Of a stretch of 55,478 nucleotides of DNA, positions 1-8,718 are shown piece after piece (within the stretch, counting starts at the first letter, position 1; the number at the start of each line of letters is the position of its first letter). The notes beneath the pieces were generated by a model, which saw nothing but the letters and a program-made list of their open reading frames with translations, was not told the origin of the DNA and did not search any database. This stretch comes from an uncultured Methylococcaceae bacterium (GTDB lineage Bacteria > Pseudomonadota > Gammaproteobacteria > Methylococcales > Methylomonadaceae), in contig CAIMEB010000241.1 in NCBI GenBank assembly GCA_903839855.1, forward strand, positions 1-55,478, given 5' to 3'. Made by a program: the position numbers and the translations under genes.

Positions 1-1143
1 ATGATGATAACTGGACAAGGAATTAGGTAATGCTGGACTATCACTGACCTGCCGTGTCACTTTAACAGTCAATAGTGGATAGTCACTACCGACCGGCAAT
101 CCCATTTGATGCATACGGCTTGCATGCCCCATCATGCGCTCAGCCATTTTTGGCAGCACACCCGAAAACGAACTACTACGCAATACCAGTTGAGAGCCTA
201 CATTTCGGCCACTAAAATCAGCCCATACATCCAGACGCTCACCCGGTGCCAACATCACATAAGGCTTATGAATCGGAGATTCTAGTAAACCACCATCAGT
301 ACCTATCACAGTAATCGGTGAGTTATCATCCCAGGTCAACTTATAAATACGGGCGTTTGAACCATTAAGTATTCTGAACCGATAAGCACGACTGTCTACC
401 TCAAGCTTAAAATCAGGACGCCCGTTAATAAGTATTTTATCCCCATAAAAGCCCATCATACGATCACGCATGTGGCTTGCATAAACCAACTGATTGTTAT
501 CATCAAATAGCCGGTCTTGAATCACAATGGGAATTTCATACTCGCCATCAGGCAAGCCCAATTTCTGTTCTTCTGGATCATTGACCAGAATAGCACCCGC
601 TAACCCACGATAAACCTGACTGGCAGTCAAATTGTGAGGATGCGGATGATAAATATTCATACTCGCACGATTAAGCATCTCAAATTCATAAACATAAACT
701 TGACCCTTGTCGATAGCGTACACCGGATGACCATCCATCAAAGCCGGTACGTGTAATCCGTGCCAATGAGAGATAGTCGGCTCATTCAGTTCACTGCGGA
801 AATTAATGCGGATTTTTTGACCTTTTTCAAAACGGAGTATCGGGCCTAAATAAGAGCCAGGTATTTCGATCACTGTATTAGCAGGACCCTTAAGCAGTTT
901 TGCAACGTATTGCAGAACCTGAGTCGGTTGACCTGAAAGTATAGATATTGTTGATGGCTTGCTCAGTAACTCGATTTCTACATCGGGATGAAAGCTAGGG
1001 GACGCTTTATTAGGTGCTTTTTTAGGCATCTCACTCATGCCTTCCATAGCCTGTAGCCAGTTGGGTAATCCTGCCCCAACTAATAGTCCGGCGCCAGTCT
1101 TTGTAAAAAAACGCCGACGAGACAAATTAATTGAATGGTGCAT
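1..1143 (-). CDS. Multicopper oxidase, N-terminal 381 residues (gene runs off the window)
   Basis: Secreted copper enzyme of the CueO/CopA-like multicopper oxidase type; its substrate cannot be told. The ATG at 1143 is preceded by AGGAGAGG, a strong ribosome binding site. Residues 8-16 (SRRRFFTKT) form a twin-arginine signal, so the folded protein is probably exported with copper already bound. The first cupredoxin domain carries HWHGLH at 126-131 and HPHPH at 166-170, matching the first two copper-ligand motifs of the trinuclear cluster. RILNGSNAR near 257-265 is typical of domain two. The C-terminal domain with the type 1 site lies beyond position 1. It sits downstream of rpoH on the same strand but is separated from it by a terminator, so it probably has its own promoter. 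Confidence 0.88.
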   Translation of the reverse strand, partial: MHHSINLSRRRFFTKTGAGLLVGAGLPNWLQAMEGMSEMPKKAPNKASPSFHPDVEIELLSKPSTISILSGQPTQVLQYVAKLLKGPANTVIEIPGSYLGPILRFEKGQKIRINFRSELNEPTISHWHGLHVPALMDGHPVYAIDKGQVYVYEFEMLNRASMNIYHPHPHNLTASQVYRGLAGAILVNDPEEQKLGLPDGEYEIPIVIQDRLFDDNNQLVYASHMRDRMMGFYGDKILINGRPDFKLEVDSRAYRFRILNGSNARIYKLTWDDNSPITVIGTDGGLLESPIHKPYVMLAPGERLDVWADFSGRNVGSQLVLRSSSFSGVLPKMAERMMGHASRMHQMGLPVGSDYPLLTVKVTRQVSDSPALPNSLSSYHH

Positions 1144-1193
1144 TTCCTCTCCTAGACCTTGATAGGTTCATTATTATTAAATATCAAACTCAA

Positions 1194-1240
1194 TAAAAAA
1201 GTAAGGCTCTTGGTTATTAACGAAGAGCCTTACATTAATT
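1194..1240 (-). terminator. Intrinsic terminator after rpoH
   Basis: A perfect 10-bp stem is formed by 1201-1210 (GTAAGGCTCT) and 1224-1233, with a 13-nt loop. Read on the minus strand it is followed by a run of six T (1195-1200 on plus are A). It lies 34 bp past the rpoH stop, so it most likely ends the cox/fts/rpoH transcript and insulates the multicopper oxidase gene. Confidence 0.85.
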
Positions 1241-1267
1241 ATTATTGTTTTCTTATTATTATTGTAT

Positions 1268-2125
1268 CTAATCGTCAGCCGAGAGTGATATTCTGATTTT
1301 TTTCATTGCGTTTTGTTCAAGCTGACGAATTCTTTCTGCAGAGACATTATAACGCTCCGCCAGCTCATGTAAGGTAGCTTTTTTCTCAGCTAACCAGCGA
1401 CTGGATAGAATATCAAAACTACGTTCGTCCAATTCTGCCATTGCAACTGACAATAAATCCTGACCGTGTCCTTCCCAATCTGCATTCTCAAGTATCACAG
1501 AAGGATCAGCTTCATATTGATGAAGATAATTGGCAGGATACGCACCTCCTTCTTCTACAGATTCATCTACTGGCATATCAAATGATATATCGTGACTACC
1601 TAAGCGTTTCTCCATTTCATAAACATCACTCAAATCAACATTTAAGTCTTCTGCAATAGCCATAGCTTCCGTATTGGACAACCAGCCTAAATCCTGTTTT
1701 GATTTACGAAGATTAAAAAACAGCTTGCGTTGCGCTTTAGTTGTGGCAATTTTCACAATGCCCCAGTTCTTAATCACATACTCATGAATTTCGGCTTTAA
1801 TCCAATGTACTGCAAAAGAAACTAAGCGCACACCAATATCAGGATCGAAACGCTTAACCGCTTTCATTAAACCAATATTACCTTCTTGAATAATATCCGG
1901 CATGGACAAGCCATAACCACTATAACCTCTGGCAACATGCACTACAAAACGTAAATTAGTCATGACTAATTCACGGGCAGCTTCTAAATCGCCCTGTTCC
2001 CTAAATCTTAATGTTAAATCGCGCTCCTGTTCAGATGTTAATCTAGGCATTTGACGAACTAAATTTAAATAGGCATCAAATGTTCCAACAGATAAATTAA
2101 TAGGTAAAGCTAATGCATTACTCAT
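1268..2125 (-). CDS. rpoH: RNA polymerase heat-shock sigma factor RpoH (sigma-32)
   Basis: Sigma-70 family factor that directs RNA polymerase to heat-shock promoters; 285 residues, the usual length. Region 2 spans about 50-120 with the conserved DIIQEGNIGLM stretch at 77-87 and the FAVHWIKAEI segment at 104-113. The RpoH box QRKLFFNLR at 132-140 is diagnostic for sigma-32 over other sigma factors. Region 4 has the helix-turn-helix near 250-278. The ATG at 2125 has GGAG about 7 nt upstream. It follows ftsX with a 79-bp gap, the classic ftsYEX-rpoH order. The gap is long enough for its own promoter, as in other gammaproteobacteria, but no clear box was identified. Confidence 0.97.
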   Translation of the reverse strand: MSNALALPINLSVGTFDAYLNLVRQMPRLTSEQERDLTLRFREQGDLEAARELVMTNLRFVVHVARGYSGYGLSMPDIIQEGNIGLMKAVKRFDPDIGVRLVSFAVHWIKAEIHEYVIKNWGIVKIATTKAQRKLFFNLRKSKQDLGWLSNTEAMAIAEDLNVDLSDVYEMEKRLGSHDISFDMPVDESVEEGGAYPANYLHQYEADPSVILENADWEGHGQDLLSVAMAELDERSFDILSSRWLAEKKATLHELAERYNVSAERIRQLEQNAMKKIRISLSADD

Positions 2126-2204
2126 AACAACTCCAAGAAAAAAACTTTATGTAAATTTTAGCACTCTCTAGCTAAGTGTGCTAATAATTTTTTATAAAGT
2201 ATTT

Positions 2205-3224
2205 TTAACTAGCCTTAGTATATTGGAGTTGGAAAACAAGGACAGCCCATGAACCTATTACACCCAATAATGACGCTAATAAGATTAGCGTGATCGTTTC
2301 TGTAAAATTTAAAAAAAGTAAATGGAAGCTTCCACCATAAAGCTCTGATAATGCTTCAACAGAATGATTTAATATCAACATCAGTAGTGCCACAATAAAC
2401 CATGCCAATACACCCGAAATAAAACCAATCCAAAAGCCCGTGTATAAAAAAGGCCTTCGTATAAAGGCATCAGTAGCCCCAACTAACTTTGAAATAACCA
2501 CTTCATCACGACGATTATGTAACTCTAATCGCACTGAGTTACCCACTATAAACAAGACTGCCGTCCCTAAAAGTAAACTGAGCAAATTCGCAAAAAGACG
2601 CGCTAATGAAATAATTGACTGAAGACGATCAACCCACTGTAAATCCATCTGGGCAAAATCCACCTCCGGCGATTGCTGAAAATTTTTCAATAACTCACTT
2701 AATTCTTCTTTATCACTCAGGGCATTTTTAGGTAATACCTGTAACACAATGGGTAGTGGATTTGTTTCCAAGGCATTAATAGCCGCACCAAAACCACTGT
2801 AAGTTTTAAACTCTTGTAAAGCCTGCTCTTTAGTGATTAATTTTACCGATTGCACGTTTTTATCCGACTTAATGCTGTCGACTAATTTCTTGGCATGTGC
2901 ATCCGAAACGTCCTCACGCAAAAACAACGATATTTGATTACTGGTTTCAAGATTAGAGGTCAACTGTTGGAGATTGGATACCAGGATATAAAAGCCACTG
3001 GCCAGCGAAATAGCAATCGCTAGCACAGAAATAGTCATCATTGAAACAAACGGTGTAGCGACAAGTCGACCTAGGCTCGAAAACAAAGCTTGAGCATGTT
3101 GATCGCGATAGGCATTTAATTTATCTTTGAAGTTTCCACCTGCCTTGGCAGTCTGGCGAATTTCCGGTTTTACAATTCTGACCGGTGGGTCTTTCTTAAT
3201 ACGATTTTTGTTACTCCGTTTCAT
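2205..3224 (-). CDS. ftsX: Cell-division ABC transporter permease FtsX
   Basis: Membrane partner of FtsE; the pair acts at the septum to activate peptidoglycan hydrolases through periplasmic partners. The 339-residue protein has a basic cytoplasmic N-terminus of about 55 residues, a first membrane segment near 59-83, a periplasmic domain of about 125 residues, and three further segments near 211-231, 264-285 and 311-333. This is the four-helix FtsX topology. The gene starts 3 bp after the ftsE stop, so the two are translationally coupled. Nothing is unusual in length or motifs. Confidence 0.95.
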   Translation of the reverse strand: MKRSNKNRIKKDPPVRIVKPEIRQTAKAGGNFKDKLNAYRDQHAQALFSSLGRLVATPFVSMMTISVLAIAISLASGFYILVSNLQQLTSNLETSNQISLFLREDVSDAHAKKLVDSIKSDKNVQSVKLITKEQALQEFKTYSGFGAAINALETNPLPIVLQVLPKNALSDKEELSELLKNFQQSPEVDFAQMDLQWVDRLQSIISLARLFANLLSLLLGTAVLFIVGNSVRLELHNRRDEVVISKLVGATDAFIRRPFLYTGFWIGFISGVLAWFIVALLMLILNHSVEALSELYGGSFHLLFLNFTETITLILLASLLGVIGSWAVLVFQLQYTKAS

Positions 3225-3227
3225 AAT

Positions 3228-3884
3228 TTAACCCGAAACTAATTGACCATGATCTAATTTTAAGACCCGGTGATTAAGTTGTGTAATTAATGAAATATCA
3301 TGTGATGCAATTAAAATAGTCACACCCACACGCTGAAACTGACCAAACAAAAACATAATTTCTTCTGACAAATCAGGATCTAGGTTACCCGTTGGTTCAT
3401 CAGCGATAATAATGGGTGGCTTGTTAACCACTGCACGCGCAATGCCGACCCGCTGTTGCTCTCCTCCGGAAAGCGCCAAGGGATATTTTTTTTCTTTGCC
3501 TGTTAAACTCACCTTATCTAACGCCGCTCTAACTCGCCGTGTTACTTCATGATGACCATAACCTGCTATTACTAAAGGCAAAGCCACATTATCAAAAACA
3601 GTTCTATCGTGCAACAACTTATAATCCTGATAGATAAAGCCCATTTTTCTTCGTATGTACGGTAATTGACTTTCTTTAGCGAGACTTAAATCTTGATCAT
3701 CTAATAATATTAGACCTCGACTAACACGTTCCATCACCGCAATAAGCCGCAATAAAGTGCTTTTACCGGCTCCCGAGTGTCCTGTGAGAAACGCCATTTC
3801 GCCACGCTGCAAGTGAAAGCTGATGTTGCGTAATACGTCGCCAGTCTCTGCGTAGCGCTTGCTAACATTGACAAAATTTATCAT
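3228..3884 (-). CDS. ftsE: Cell-division ABC transporter ATP-binding protein FtsE
   Basis: Cytoplasmic ATPase of the FtsEX complex. Visible motifs: Walker A GHSGAGKS at 35-42, Q-loop glutamine near 86, signature LSGGEQ at 138-143, Walker B IIIADEP at 158-164, and the switch histidine in IASHD near 195. Length of 218 residues is normal. It begins 6 bp after the stop of the Cox15-FtsY fusion gene and is followed by ftsX after 3 bp. It is therefore probably cotranscribed with both and depends on the promoters of the upstream oxidase cluster or on one inside the fusion gene. Confidence 0.97.
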   Translation of the reverse strand: MINFVNVSKRYAETGDVLRNISFHLQRGEMAFLTGHSGAGKSTLLRLIAVMERVSRGLILLDDQDLSLAKESQLPYIRRKMGFIYQDYKLLHDRTVFDNVALPLVIAGYGHHEVTRRVRAALDKVSLTGKEKKYPLALSGGEQQRVGIARAVVNKPPIIIADEPTGNLDPDLSEEIMFLFGQFQRVGVTILIASHDISLITQLNHRVLKLDHGQLVSG

Positions 3885-3890
3885 AAGAAT

Positions 3891-5834
3891 CTAGTCTTTC
3901 ACAAATAAGGCATTAACAAATAATTCAGCATCAAAATCCTGTAAATCATCAATACCTTCCCCTATACCGATAAATCGAATAGGAATCCCGGTATGTTTTG
4001 CCAGGGCAAAAATAACTCCTCCTTTTGCAGTCCCATCTAATTTTGTTAATACTAAACCTGTTAGCGCAACAGTTTCATTAAAAAGTTTTGCCTGCGACAA
4101 GGCATTTTGTCCCGTCCCGGCATCTAAAACCAACAAAACCTCATGAGGAGCCGCTTCATCGAGTTTCCCCATAATGCGCTTAACCTTCTTTAACTCTTCC
4201 ATTAAATTTGATTTTGTATGCAAACGCCCTGCAGTATCGGCAATTAACACATCGATACCTTTAGCTTTTGCAGATTGCAGACCATCATAGATTACCGAAG
4301 CTGAATCTGCTCCGGTGTGCTGAGCTACAACTGGAATACCATTACGCTCGCCCCACACTTGCAACTGTTCAACCGCTGCGGCTCTAAAGGTATCACCTGC
4401 GGCTAGCATTACACTGTTTCCTTGTGCCTGCAAACGTTTTGCCAATTTCCCGATAGTTGTAGTCTTTCCAGCCCCATTAACACCCACTACCAGGATAACA
4501 AAAGGTGTATCCTGAACCGGTATTTCAAGCGGCAAACTACACGGTTTTAGAATACTTAACAACTCATATTTTAAAGCAGTTGACAAGGCTTCTCCGTCCG
4601 TTAACTGGTGCTTTTCAAGACTATTTGTTAAGTGCCTGATAATTTCAGTAGTGGCATCAATCCCTACATCGGCCATCAGCAGGTTAGCTTCGATCTCTTC
4701 TAATAATTCATCATTAACTTCTTTTGAACCCAGTGGCAAACTTGATAATAAGCCACTTAAACCCGAACGGGTTCTTTTTAATTGAGATTTAAGACGTAAA
4801 TATAAAGATTCAGGTAAAGGTTCTTCATAGGGTGGCTCAAACTTGGCTTCAAATGACACTACCCGTTCTTGCTGTGTTTCACCATGAATAGCATCAACAG
4901 GGTCAGTTTTGACCCGACCATATCGACTATAAAAGCTAATTGCCAACAACGGTAACATGAGTATTACCGCAAGACCTTGATGAATCGAAACGAACCATAA
5001 TGGCAAGGACAATTTTGCGCTGATAATAGTAAAACCAATCAACGTAAACAACAGCCCGCCCAACCACAAACCAGCCGTTCTTACTGATTTTAAAGAGTTG
5101 ATTGCAGTTGCACCAAACATCACGGTGCTTAACAGTACAAATACCAATAACGTGCCTACTCTATGTAGCCAATTGGCCGCCATCCGAGCATCAGGCGAAA
5201 TAACACCGAAATCTCCTGTAAATATTCCCCTGGTTAAGTCTAAGGCACCTGCATAATCACCTTCAGGCCACCATAAGCCATTACATTTTGGAAAACCAGC
5301 ACACGCCGAAGCAGCGTGATTAGCACTGACCCACACGCCCAGAATAATTTGTATCCCTAACACAAGCATGGCAAAACGAGTTAGAAGTATAAGGCCTTGG
5401 CGTCTACCTTCATTGACTTTTATTAGTTCTACTGCTGATGGATTAGCTCGTAAATACAATCCAAACAGCAGCCAAAAAGTTAGCATACCTAATAATACAT
5501 GACTAGTAATGACAAGAGGCATATTAAGAACAACTTTTGCCGAAAGACCTAGTGCAGCTTGTACAATAACTAATACCAATACGAATAAAGAGATCAAAAT
5601 GGCTGCCAACTTACCCTGTTGTTGTCGCCATGCAGTTAAAGTCAAAATCAGGACAGACAAGCCTAAAGTCGCTGTTAAATATTGATGAACCGTTCCGTTT
5701 AGTATTGTAATTAAATCCGGGGTAAACCCACCCGGTTCTACATTAGCCAACCGAACTAATGAACCCAATACAAGAATTATTAACGTTAAAACAACGCTAA
5801 AAAGTGTTAATTTTCTAAACATTCTGTTTCCCAC
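3891..5834 (-). CDS. ctaA-ftsY: Heme A synthase (Cox15/CtaA) fused in frame to SRP receptor FtsY
   Basis: One uninterrupted frame encodes two normally separate proteins. Residues 1-305 form a polytopic membrane part with the four heme-ligand histidines expected of heme A synthase (H50, H112, H224, H285) and the Cys pair ACAGFPKC (C178, C184). Residues 340-647 are a complete FtsY NG GTPase: G1 GVNGAGKTTT 451-460, G2 DTFRAAA 481-487, G3 DTAGR 533-537, G4 TKLDG 597-601, G5 GIGEG 623-627. About 35 acidic and polar residues link them; the usual acidic A domain of FtsY is lacking. The GTG at 5834 overlaps the upstream stop; the ATG at 5822 with GGGAA before it is an equally good start. Both functions look intact. 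Alternatives are an assembly error removing a stop, or in vivo processing. The first half lacks the N-terminal Cys pair of many Cox15 proteins. Confidence 0.9.
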   Translation of the reverse strand: MGNRMFRKLTLFSVVLTLIILVLGSLVRLANVEPGGFTPDLITILNGTVHQYLTATLGLSVLILTLTAWRQQQGKLAAILISLFVLVLVIVQAALGLSAKVVLNMPLVITSHVLLGMLTFWLLFGLYLRANPSAVELIKVNEGRRQGLILLTRFAMLVLGIQIILGVWVSANHAASACAGFPKCNGLWWPEGDYAGALDLTRGIFTGDFGVISPDARMAANWLHRVGTLLVFVLLSTVMFGATAINSLKSVRTAGLWLGGLLFTLIGFTIISAKLSLPLWFVSIHQGLAVILMLPLLAISFYSRYGRVKTDPVDAIHGETQQERVVSFEAKFEPPYEEPLPESLYLRLKSQLKRTRSGLSGLLSSLPLGSKEVNDELLEEIEANLLMADVGIDATTEIIRHLTNSLEKHQLTDGEALSTALKYELLSILKPCSLPLEIPVQDTPFVILVVGVNGAGKTTTIGKLAKRLQAQGNSVMLAAGDTFRAAAVEQLQVWGERNGIPVVAQHTGADSASVIYDGLQSAKAKGIDVLIADTAGRLHTKSNLMEELKKVKRIMGKLDEAAPHEVLLVLDAGTGQNALSQAKLFNETVALTGLVLTKLDGTAKGGVIFALAKHTGIPIRFIGIGEGIDDLQDFDAELFVNALFVKD

Positions 5835-6586
5835 TAACCAATTTGTGAAATTCTAAGTAGATGCATAAGGTCATCTTTCACTTTATAAGCATTAAAACCT
5901 GGCTCATATTGCATCATTAAATTCCCTAGTGGATCGATTAAAAACAACATTCCATCTGGAATATTTCCCTTTCTAATAGCCAATATTTTTTTAACAGCAT
6001 CCAGACTCGGCTTAACTCTAATCAGATCCGAATTAAGAGCAACTTCGCGATTTTCGTTAACAATTAAACGGTTTATCAAATGATCATCTATTTTGTTTTC
6101 TTCATGCAATAAACTCGAATAAAGTGCTTTACTATTTTTGTCGTCCAAACGATTTAGCCGCCATAACAACGTATCTTTTAGCCACCATTGTTGAGCAACG
6201 TCTTGAGACAGCTCTTTAAAAACAATAACTACACGTCGTGTACGCGGTAATTCTTTGTTTAACATAAGTCTTAATTGCTTTGTTTTAAGCAGTGCATCTA
6301 AACAGACTTCATTACAACCCGTATTTGGAATTACATTAACTATTAACCAATGCCCCGGTAATTCCCCAATATTGCTTGTTGAGAATAAATCAAACCCAGA
6401 AAAGTCTGTGCGACTTATAGCCACTGAAGGAATAACAAGCTGTCCGGTATTGGTAGTTCCTTTGACTAAGCCAGGGTGTTCTTTCAATCCCCAAGCAATT
6501 AAAAATGGAATAATAGTCATTCCAAAAATAATAATAATTAAGCGTTGATTTTTCTTTAGCTGATTATTCTTTTGTTGATTATTCAT
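5834..6586 (-). CDS. SCO/thioredoxin-like membrane-anchored cytochrome oxidase assembly protein
   Basis: A 250-residue protein with one N-terminal membrane anchor (about 15-33) and a periplasmic domain. The GCNEVC motif puts a CxxxC pair at C91 and C95, the spacing of SCO copper chaperones, but the rest is too divergent to call it Sco1. A protein of this kind usually lies between SURF1 and Cox15 in proteobacterial oxidase clusters, as it does here. It probably helps deliver copper or reduce CuA cysteines. Its start overlaps the SURF1 end by 8 bp and its TAG overlaps the start of the next gene by one base, so translation is coupled. Confidence 0.75.
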   Translation of the reverse strand: MNNQQKNNQLKKNQRLIIIIFGMTIIPFLIAWGLKEHPGLVKGTTNTGQLVIPSVAISRTDFSGFDLFSTSNIGELPGHWLIVNVIPNTGCNEVCLDALLKTKQLRLMLNKELPRTRRVVIVFKELSQDVAQQWWLKDTLLWRLNRLDDKNSKALYSSLLHEENKIDDHLINRLIVNENREVALNSDLIRVKPSLDAVKKILAIRKGNIPDGMLFLIDPLGNLMMQYEPGFNAYKVKDDLMHLLRISQIG

Positions 6587-7295
6587 TTTTACTTCTTTTT
6601 ATACTATACCCAAAAAATAGTACTGTTAGAGTAGCTGCCAAAGCAAACCATTGAACAGCGTAGGCCAGATGTTGCTCTGGTGGCATAATCGTTGTAACTT
6701 GCCATTCTCTTTTAAACCCTTCAGGTAAATTCTTATCTAACTCAACCTGGAATATTACTACTGAATAACCTAGTTTTTCAGACAATACACGGGCATCAAC
6801 TACTTGTAAGACTGAAGGCCAACCCTTCGTCGGTATTTCTGCACCGGCTAACTTGAGACCGACACTAGGGAAATTATTTATCCGTCCCTTGAGTAGGCTT
6901 TGCTCAGTTACAATCTGTATATCGGGTAAAATTGATCTATCCTGATTTAAAGGCACCCAACCTCTATTGACTAATACGGCTTTCGATTGACCTGCTATTA
7001 TAAAGGGGGTTAATACAAAGTAGCCGACCCGCCCATTACTGACTTGATTATCTATCAAAAATTGATGTGATTGATCATAATGTCCAATGGCTTGAACGTT
7101 TTTATATCGAAGTGACTCAACATCACCAGTAATCACACTAGTCAACTCTAGAATTTCTGATGAGGCTAACCCTTGTTTTTGTTGCTCAAAGAAGGATCTT
7201 TTTTGTTCAGCTCGTCCTAATTGCCATATACCCAGTGCAATTAATATTGATACTGTACAAAGGTAAACCAACGTTGGGAGTTTTTTTAGTTTCAT
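6579..7295 (-). CDS. SURF1 family cytochrome oxidase biogenesis protein
   Basis: SURF1 proteins assist insertion of heme A into subunit I of aa3 oxidases. The two-helix topology is clear: a membrane segment near 8-24 ending in the family motif LGIWQLGRAEQK, a periplasmic domain containing VLVNRGWVP, and a C-terminal segment after the HLAYAVQWF motif. I start it at the ATG at 7295 (238 residues). An in-frame TTG at 7325 would add ten residues with no gain in similarity. It lies in the oxidase cluster and its end overlaps the SCO-like gene. Confidence 0.93.
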   Translation of the reverse strand: MKLKKLPTLVYLCTVSILIALGIWQLGRAEQKRSFFEQQKQGLASSEILELTSVITGDVESLRYKNVQAIGHYDQSHQFLIDNQVSNGRVGYFVLTPFIIAGQSKAVLVNRGWVPLNQDRSILPDIQIVTEQSLLKGRINNFPSVGLKLAGAEIPTKGWPSVLQVVDARVLSEKLGYSVVIFQVELDKNLPEGFKREWQVTTIMPPEQHLAYAVQWFALAATLTVLFFGYSIKRSKNE

Positions 7296-7523
7296 TATTA
7301 TATCCGTTCTATTAAACCTATCCAAACTTACCTATAGGTAACTTTAGTATTAACTTCCTGCTTCACTGCGGCTGGTTTTGTTATTCGGCATCACGAACTG
7401 TTGCTTGCTGTACGTCTGACTTTCGTTTTAGGGCGCATCACCGACCTAATACGATTAATAATGTGCTTAAGGCAATTATTAAAGACTAAAATATACAAAC
7501 CCTCAATTAATCGTAACGCCACC
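7296..7523. other. Intergenic region between divergent SURF1 and DUF2909 genes
   Basis: A 228-bp stretch separates the minus-strand SURF1 start from the plus-strand DUF2909 start. It must hold a promoter for the plus-strand gene and may hold one for SURF1. I see no ORF, repeat or strong hairpin in it. Confidence 0.4.
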
Positions 7524-7781
7524 ATGATTCTTCAAAGCATCGTCATAATTACTTTTATCCTTATCATTGCTAGCCTAGGCTCAGCACTTTTTCATCTTAT
7601 CAACCATAAGACCGAAGAGCAATCGCATAAAACGGTTAAATCACTGACATTTCGCATTACGCTTTCAGTTATTTTATTTATTTTTCTCTTTATAGCAGTA
7701 GCCACTGGCCTTTTTAAGCCTCATGGCCTGGGTTCAAGAATACATCTACAAAAACCAGTACCCAGTGATGCGACTCAGTAA
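7524..7781 (+). CDS. DUF2909 family twin-transmembrane protein
   Basis: Small 85-residue membrane protein with two hydrophobic segments, about 4-24 and 46-65, and the FKPHG motif after the second, as in DUF2909 (twin-transmembrane) proteins. Members sit in oxidase gene clusters between subunit III and SURF1, exactly this place, and probably aid assembly; no biochemical role is established. It is the only gene of the cluster on the plus strand. The ATG at 7524 is chosen because the frame upstream (to 7401) is not similar to the family and contains no membrane segment. Confidence 0.82.
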   Translation: MILQSIVIITFILIIASLGSALFHLINHKTEEQSHKTVKSLTFRITLSVILFIFLFIAVATGLFKPHGLGSRIHLQKPVPSDATQ

Positions 7782-7797
7782 CGCAACAATCTCTTGA

Positions 7798-7838
7798 CAA
7801 AAAAAAAGCGCCGCCTGTGCTTAGGCAGCGCTTTTTTT
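7798..7838. terminator. Bidirectional terminator between DUF2909 and ctaE
   Basis: Stem AGCGCCGCCT (7807-7816) pairs with AGGCAGCGCT (7822-7831) with one mismatch and a 5-nt loop. A run of A precedes it and a run of seven T follows. It can stop transcription from the plus-strand DUF2909 gene and, read on minus, could attenuate transcripts leaving ctaE before SURF1. Confidence 0.85.
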
Positions 7839-7854
7839 ATGGATGTTTAGAAGT

Positions 7855-8706
7855 TTACAATAGATAAACAAAGATAAACAAGCCTAACCATACCACGTCA
7901 ACAAAGTGCCAATACCAGGCAGCGGCCTCAAATGCGAAATGGTTTTCTGGTTTGAAATGTCCTCTGACACTACGAAATAAAACCACACTTAATATAATCG
8001 CGCCCACGCAGACATGGAAGCCATGGAAGCCTGTTAACATAAAGAAAGTTGAACCATAAACCCCAGAGCCTAAAGTCAAACCCATTTCAGTATACGCTTC
8101 GTGATATTCAAAAGCTTGAAAACTAACAAACAAGAACCCTAAAGCTACTGTTGCAATCAAACCTTTAATTAACTGATCACGATTTTTTGCTAATAAACCA
8201 TGATGAGCCCATGTACAGGTAACACCACTGGTTAACAGAATTAATGTATTCAAAAAAGGTAAACCCCATGCACCCATCGGCTCAAAATCACCGCCGACTT
8301 TACCGGGACCATTCGTTGGCCAGGTTGCATCAAATGCAGGCCACAGTAATTCTTTAGTCGCACCCCCACCTAACCAAGGCACTGATAAATTACGTGTGTA
8401 CCAAAGTGTACCAAAGAACACCGCAAAAAAGACGATTTCTGAAAAGATGAACCACATCATGCCATGACGATAAGAAATACCTACCTCATGGTTATACATC
8501 CCGGTTTCACTTTCTGTTGCTTGTAGAGTAAACCAACCTACCAGCATGGTAATGAAAATAAGTAAACCTACCACCATTAGAGCTGGACCAATTGAAGAAC
8601 CATTTAAATAGTTTGCAAATCCAGCCAGCATAGTCACCAGACCCGCAGTACCTATCACGGGCCAAGTCGCTTTATGCGGAATGTAATAAGCGGTATTCGT
8701 AGACAT
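7855..8706 (-). CDS. ctaE: Cytochrome c oxidase subunit III (CtaE/CoxC)
   Basis: Integral membrane subunit of the aa3-type oxidase. The 283-residue protein shows seven hydrophobic segments. It carries the family signatures RHGMMWFIFSEIVFF near 80-94, FHGFHV near 228-233 and the C-terminal AAAWYWHFVDVVWL near 262-275. Length and order are normal for proteobacteria. It follows cox11 by 12 bp on the minus strand and ends just before a terminator, so it closes the first transcription unit of the oxidase cluster. Confidence 0.97.
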   Translation of the reverse strand: MSTNTAYYIPHKATWPVIGTAGLVTMLAGFANYLNGSSIGPALMVVGLLIFITMLVGWFTLQATESETGMYNHEVGISYRHGMMWFIFSEIVFFAVFFGTLWYTRNLSVPWLGGGATKELLWPAFDATWPTNGPGKVGGDFEPMGAWGLPFLNTLILLTSGVTCTWAHHGLLAKNRDQLIKGLIATVALGFLFVSFQAFEYHEAYTEMGLTLGSGVYGSTFFMLTGFHGFHVCVGAIILSVVLFRSVRGHFKPENHFAFEAAAWYWHFVDVVWLGLFIFVYLL

Positions 8707-8718
8707 AAGATTCCCCTT

